This document shows positions 62,171 through 64,000 of a DNA stretch of 64,000 bases, piece after piece (the first letter of the stretch is position 1; every line of letters begins with the position of its first letter). Below the pieces are notes generated by a model that was not told the DNA's origin, ran no database searches, and worked only from the letters and a program-made list of their open reading frames with translations. The DNA is from G963662605 sp963667005 (lineage in GTDB: Bacteria; Bacteroidota; Ignavibacteria; Ignavibacteriales; Ignavibacteriaceae): NCBI GenBank assembly GCA_963667005.1, contig OY762937.1:3658001-3722000 (forward strand), in the 5' to 3' direction. A program made the position numbers and the translations under genes.

Positions 62171-64000
62171 TTATTTAACTTCCTTTTTCTGTAGCCAATT
62201 CTGATAGTACGGAAGTGTCTTTGCTCTTTCTTTCGCACTTATCATTCTTGCTGCTGATGGTCTTTGTATGCCTACGTAGTTAAATGAGTTTTGATCTACT
62301 ATTGACAGATCAAGTGGATCTACGTATTTATCACCATTCACATCTGTAGCCAATGCCATACCCGCTACATAATTAAACGAATCCTGATCTACCAACGACA
62401 GATCCAATGGATCTACGTATCCGTCCTGATTACAGTCTCCGCTATAGATTGCGAATACGCCTGTTGATACTTCTGTTTCGTTATTGCCATAGGCCTGACT
62501 GGCTGCTGTTGTGAAATCGTAACTTGCTGTACTGCCCTTCGTGAATGTTACTCCCGAAGCACTCCAGGTCTCTACACTGTTGCGGTGTTTGATTACTATA
62601 TAATAGTTTCCGCTTGCTGCTGCGCTGAAGGTTCCTGTGGCTATATATGTCAGCGAATCCAGTACTACGTCAGCTGAATCTACTATGGCGTATGGTGTGC
62701 TTGCATTTGCCAACAATACGCGTATCGTATCTATTCCGTTCAAGTATCCGCCTGCATTATAGAATCCTTGCGGGATTACTTTGACTGTGACGTGGCCAGA
62801 GCCGAAACCACCACCGGTGATTTCGTTGAATGAAGTCAATCCGGTTCCAGTGAAATTATTGTTAGCAGCATCCACAGCGCCTAATGGAGTCCATGTTGAG
62901 CCGTTATATAATCCACCGTAAATGTTTGCCTCAGTACCGGCAATGTCTCCATCCGCGTAGGTTGCAGTAACATTGTACACAGGTGAAGTGATACCATTAG
63001 CGGTAAGAGTCCATGTGCGGTTAAGATAATCTGTCGCACTGGTGTTATGAGAACTCTTTGTTCCAACCGCTTTGGCGCTGATGTAAGCAGAAGCCAGTGT
63101 ACCGCTTGAGAGGGTAACACTTATCGGTGCATACGAACTACCGCTACCTAATGGGAAATTGAACGTTGTTGGAACTGAAGAGATACTCTTTCTTACAACA
63201 CCTGTTCCGGTAGCCGCAATCATATTAGTAGCAGAAGGAGTACCTGACACACTACCGTTTAATGTCAGATTATTTGATCCGAGCGACAAAACACCGGATG
63301 TCATTGTATATGTACCCGATACTGTTGTCGCATTTGTTAATGTAACACCAGCAGAATTATTAATAGCCAGATTTGTTACTGATGAAGGTAAAGCATCACC
63401 GGTAACCTGGGCTGCGCTTCCTGCGTATTCGTAACGTGATGCACTATAATTGCGCGTCGTTGTCTGAATTGGTCCGGATGCTGCAGATGCAGAAATACCG
63501 GATGCAGAGCCGATTAACAGCGGACCATTTACATTGATTGTACCGGTTCCGGTAATTACTTGGGAAGCGTTTCTGAAATCAGCCGTATCAGAAACATTAA
63601 TAACACCATTATTAACAAATGTAACCGCGACTCCCGTACCGGCAGAGTTATTAGAATTCGTTCCGTTGGGATAGAGCTTCGTTACATTGAGTGTTCCGGA
63701 AGCCCCGATCGTTACGTTACATGTTTTGCCTGAGGTCGTACCGAGATTGAAGTAATTCGAATAACCCCAGCCCGGGACTGTTGTGTTGGTATCAGGATCG
63801 GGTACACCGGATTGAAAAGTCATCGTACCATTAATATTTATTGTTTGGCTAAACGTTCCAAGCGAGTGCGAAGACGATATATTATTGTAGCACGCCCAAG
63901 GAGCGAATGTAAGTGTCTTACCTGCATTAATCGTAAGAGTGTTATTATCTCCTGCAACAGCGTAATATGCGAAAGCATTACCTGCGTTGGATGAACCGTG
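62171..64000 (-). CDS. Second dockerin-like surface protein, 3' part (start outside window)
   Basis: At least 609 residues, in frame to the window edge with no stop, so the methionine at 63823 is internal. The visible part is a Gly/Ser/Thr/Asn-rich beta-helix-like region ('TGTINVNGPLLIGSASG', 'NSAGVTLTNATTVSGTYTMT') followed by the same type of C-terminal region as the neighbour: dockerin-type loops and a basic tail ending LPYYQNWL. Signal peptide and any N-terminal modules lie beyond 64000. The two genes are tandem paralogues in the same orientation. Confidence 0.85.
   Translation of the reverse strand, partial: HGSSNAGNAFAYYAVAGDNNTLTINAGKTLTFAPWACYNNISSSHSLGTFSQTININGTMTFQSGVPDPDTNTTVPGWGYSNYFNLGTTSGKTCNVTIGASGTLNVTKLYPNGTNSNNSAGTGVAVTFVNNGVINVSDTADFRNASQVITGTGTINVNGPLLIGSASGISASAASGPIQTTTRNYSASRYEYAGSAAQVTGDALPSSVTNLAINNSAGVTLTNATTVSGTYTMTSGVLSLGSNNLTLNGSVSGTPSATNMIAATGTGVVRKSISSVPTTFNFPLGSGSSYAPISVTLSSGTLASAYISAKAVGTKSSHNTSATDYLNRTWTLTANGITSPVYNVTATYADGDIAGTEANIYGGLYNGSTWTPLGAVDAANNNFTGTGLTSFNEITGGGFGSGHVTVKVIPQGFYNAGGYLNGIDTIRVLLANASTPYAIVDSADVVLDSLTYIATGTFSAAASGNYYIVIKHRNSVETWSASGVTFTKGSTASYDFTTAASQAYGNNETEVSTGVFAIYSGDCNQDGYVDPLDLSLVDQDSFNYVAGMALATDVNGDKYVDPLDLSIVDQNSFNYVGIQRPSAARMISAKERAKTLPYYQNWLQKKEVK
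62194..62793 (-). repeat. Near-identical C-terminal repeat, copy 2
   Basis: Partner of 58222-58821; see there. The low divergence compared with the rest of the two genes implies gene conversion or recent duplication. Confidence 0.9.

Noticed and set aside
1..64000. tRNA or rRNA genes
   Set aside because: No T-loop-like GGTTCGAATCC with matching acceptor stem and no rRNA-like sequence was noticed by eye; a tRNA scan would settle this.

Overview
The window looks like chromosomal DNA from a free-living, probably anaerobic bacterium of the Bacteroidota/Chlorobiota/Ignavibacteriota group, most like Ignavibacteria. This rests on three things. Two secreted enzymes end in type IX secretion (T9SS) sorting domains with the motif NYPNPFNP. 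Sensor kinases carry Reg_prop propellers, and there is a large pyruvate:ferredoxin oxidoreductase. Several promoters match the Bacteroidetes-type -7 box TAnnTTTG. The group assignment is inference; no rRNA or tRNA gene was seen.

Layout. 1-5,345: 3' end of a copper-type P-ATPase, a lipoprotein, an FmdB-like zinc ribbon, a PHP phosphoesterase/TPR pair, an ABM-like protein and dapF. 5,479-8,959: a translationally coupled FemAB-like/glycosyltransferase/flippase operon. 9,121-10,958: NarL-type two-component pair. 11,091-14,746: AT-rich accessory stretch with two unknown membrane proteins, a stand-alone TIR-domain protein, a candidate structured RNA and an SDR. 14,807-17,540: envelope operon of three lipoproteins, a YidD-like protein and a TPR/membrane protein, with a recognisable promoter and a palindromic operator; a propeller kinase/response regulator pair lies directly upstream. 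21,576-24,212: dipeptidyl peptidase IV and a DUF454 protein. 24,291-28,924: PFOR plus a DHOD-like partner. 29,407-32,628: ROK kinase, sugar MFS transporter and a PEGA lipoprotein. 32,844-37,007: deoxyhypusine-synthase homologue, DUF6600-type secreted protein, a REP-associated (IS200-like) transposase and a methyltransferase. 37,102-39,687: alaS. 39,937-45,297: DUF2806 protein, an intergenic repeat island of about 1 kb, a GH105/88 rhamnogalacturonyl hydrolase, a PRTase and an ECF S-component-like protein. 45,298-52,570: arginine operon argC-J-B-D-R-G-H with an ARG box next to its promoter. 53,229-64,000: GT-C membrane protein, T9SS metalloprotease, and two tandem dockerin-like surface proteins with almost identical C-termini, the second running off the window.

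How it fits together. The arginine operon makes arginine from glutamate through acetylated intermediates; argF is absent here. It encodes its own repressor, whose likely binding site sits just upstream of the promoter. A sugar importer/kinase pair and a pectin-side-chain hydrolase share a short sequence in their upstream regions, hinting at common carbohydrate control. Non-coding space is rich in palindromic REP-like repeats. One of these elements encloses a RAYT-type transposase with GTAG-bearing nested inverted repeats. The least explained parts are the TIR/ncRNA neighbourhood, the RAYT/REP families and the twin dockerin-like proteins.
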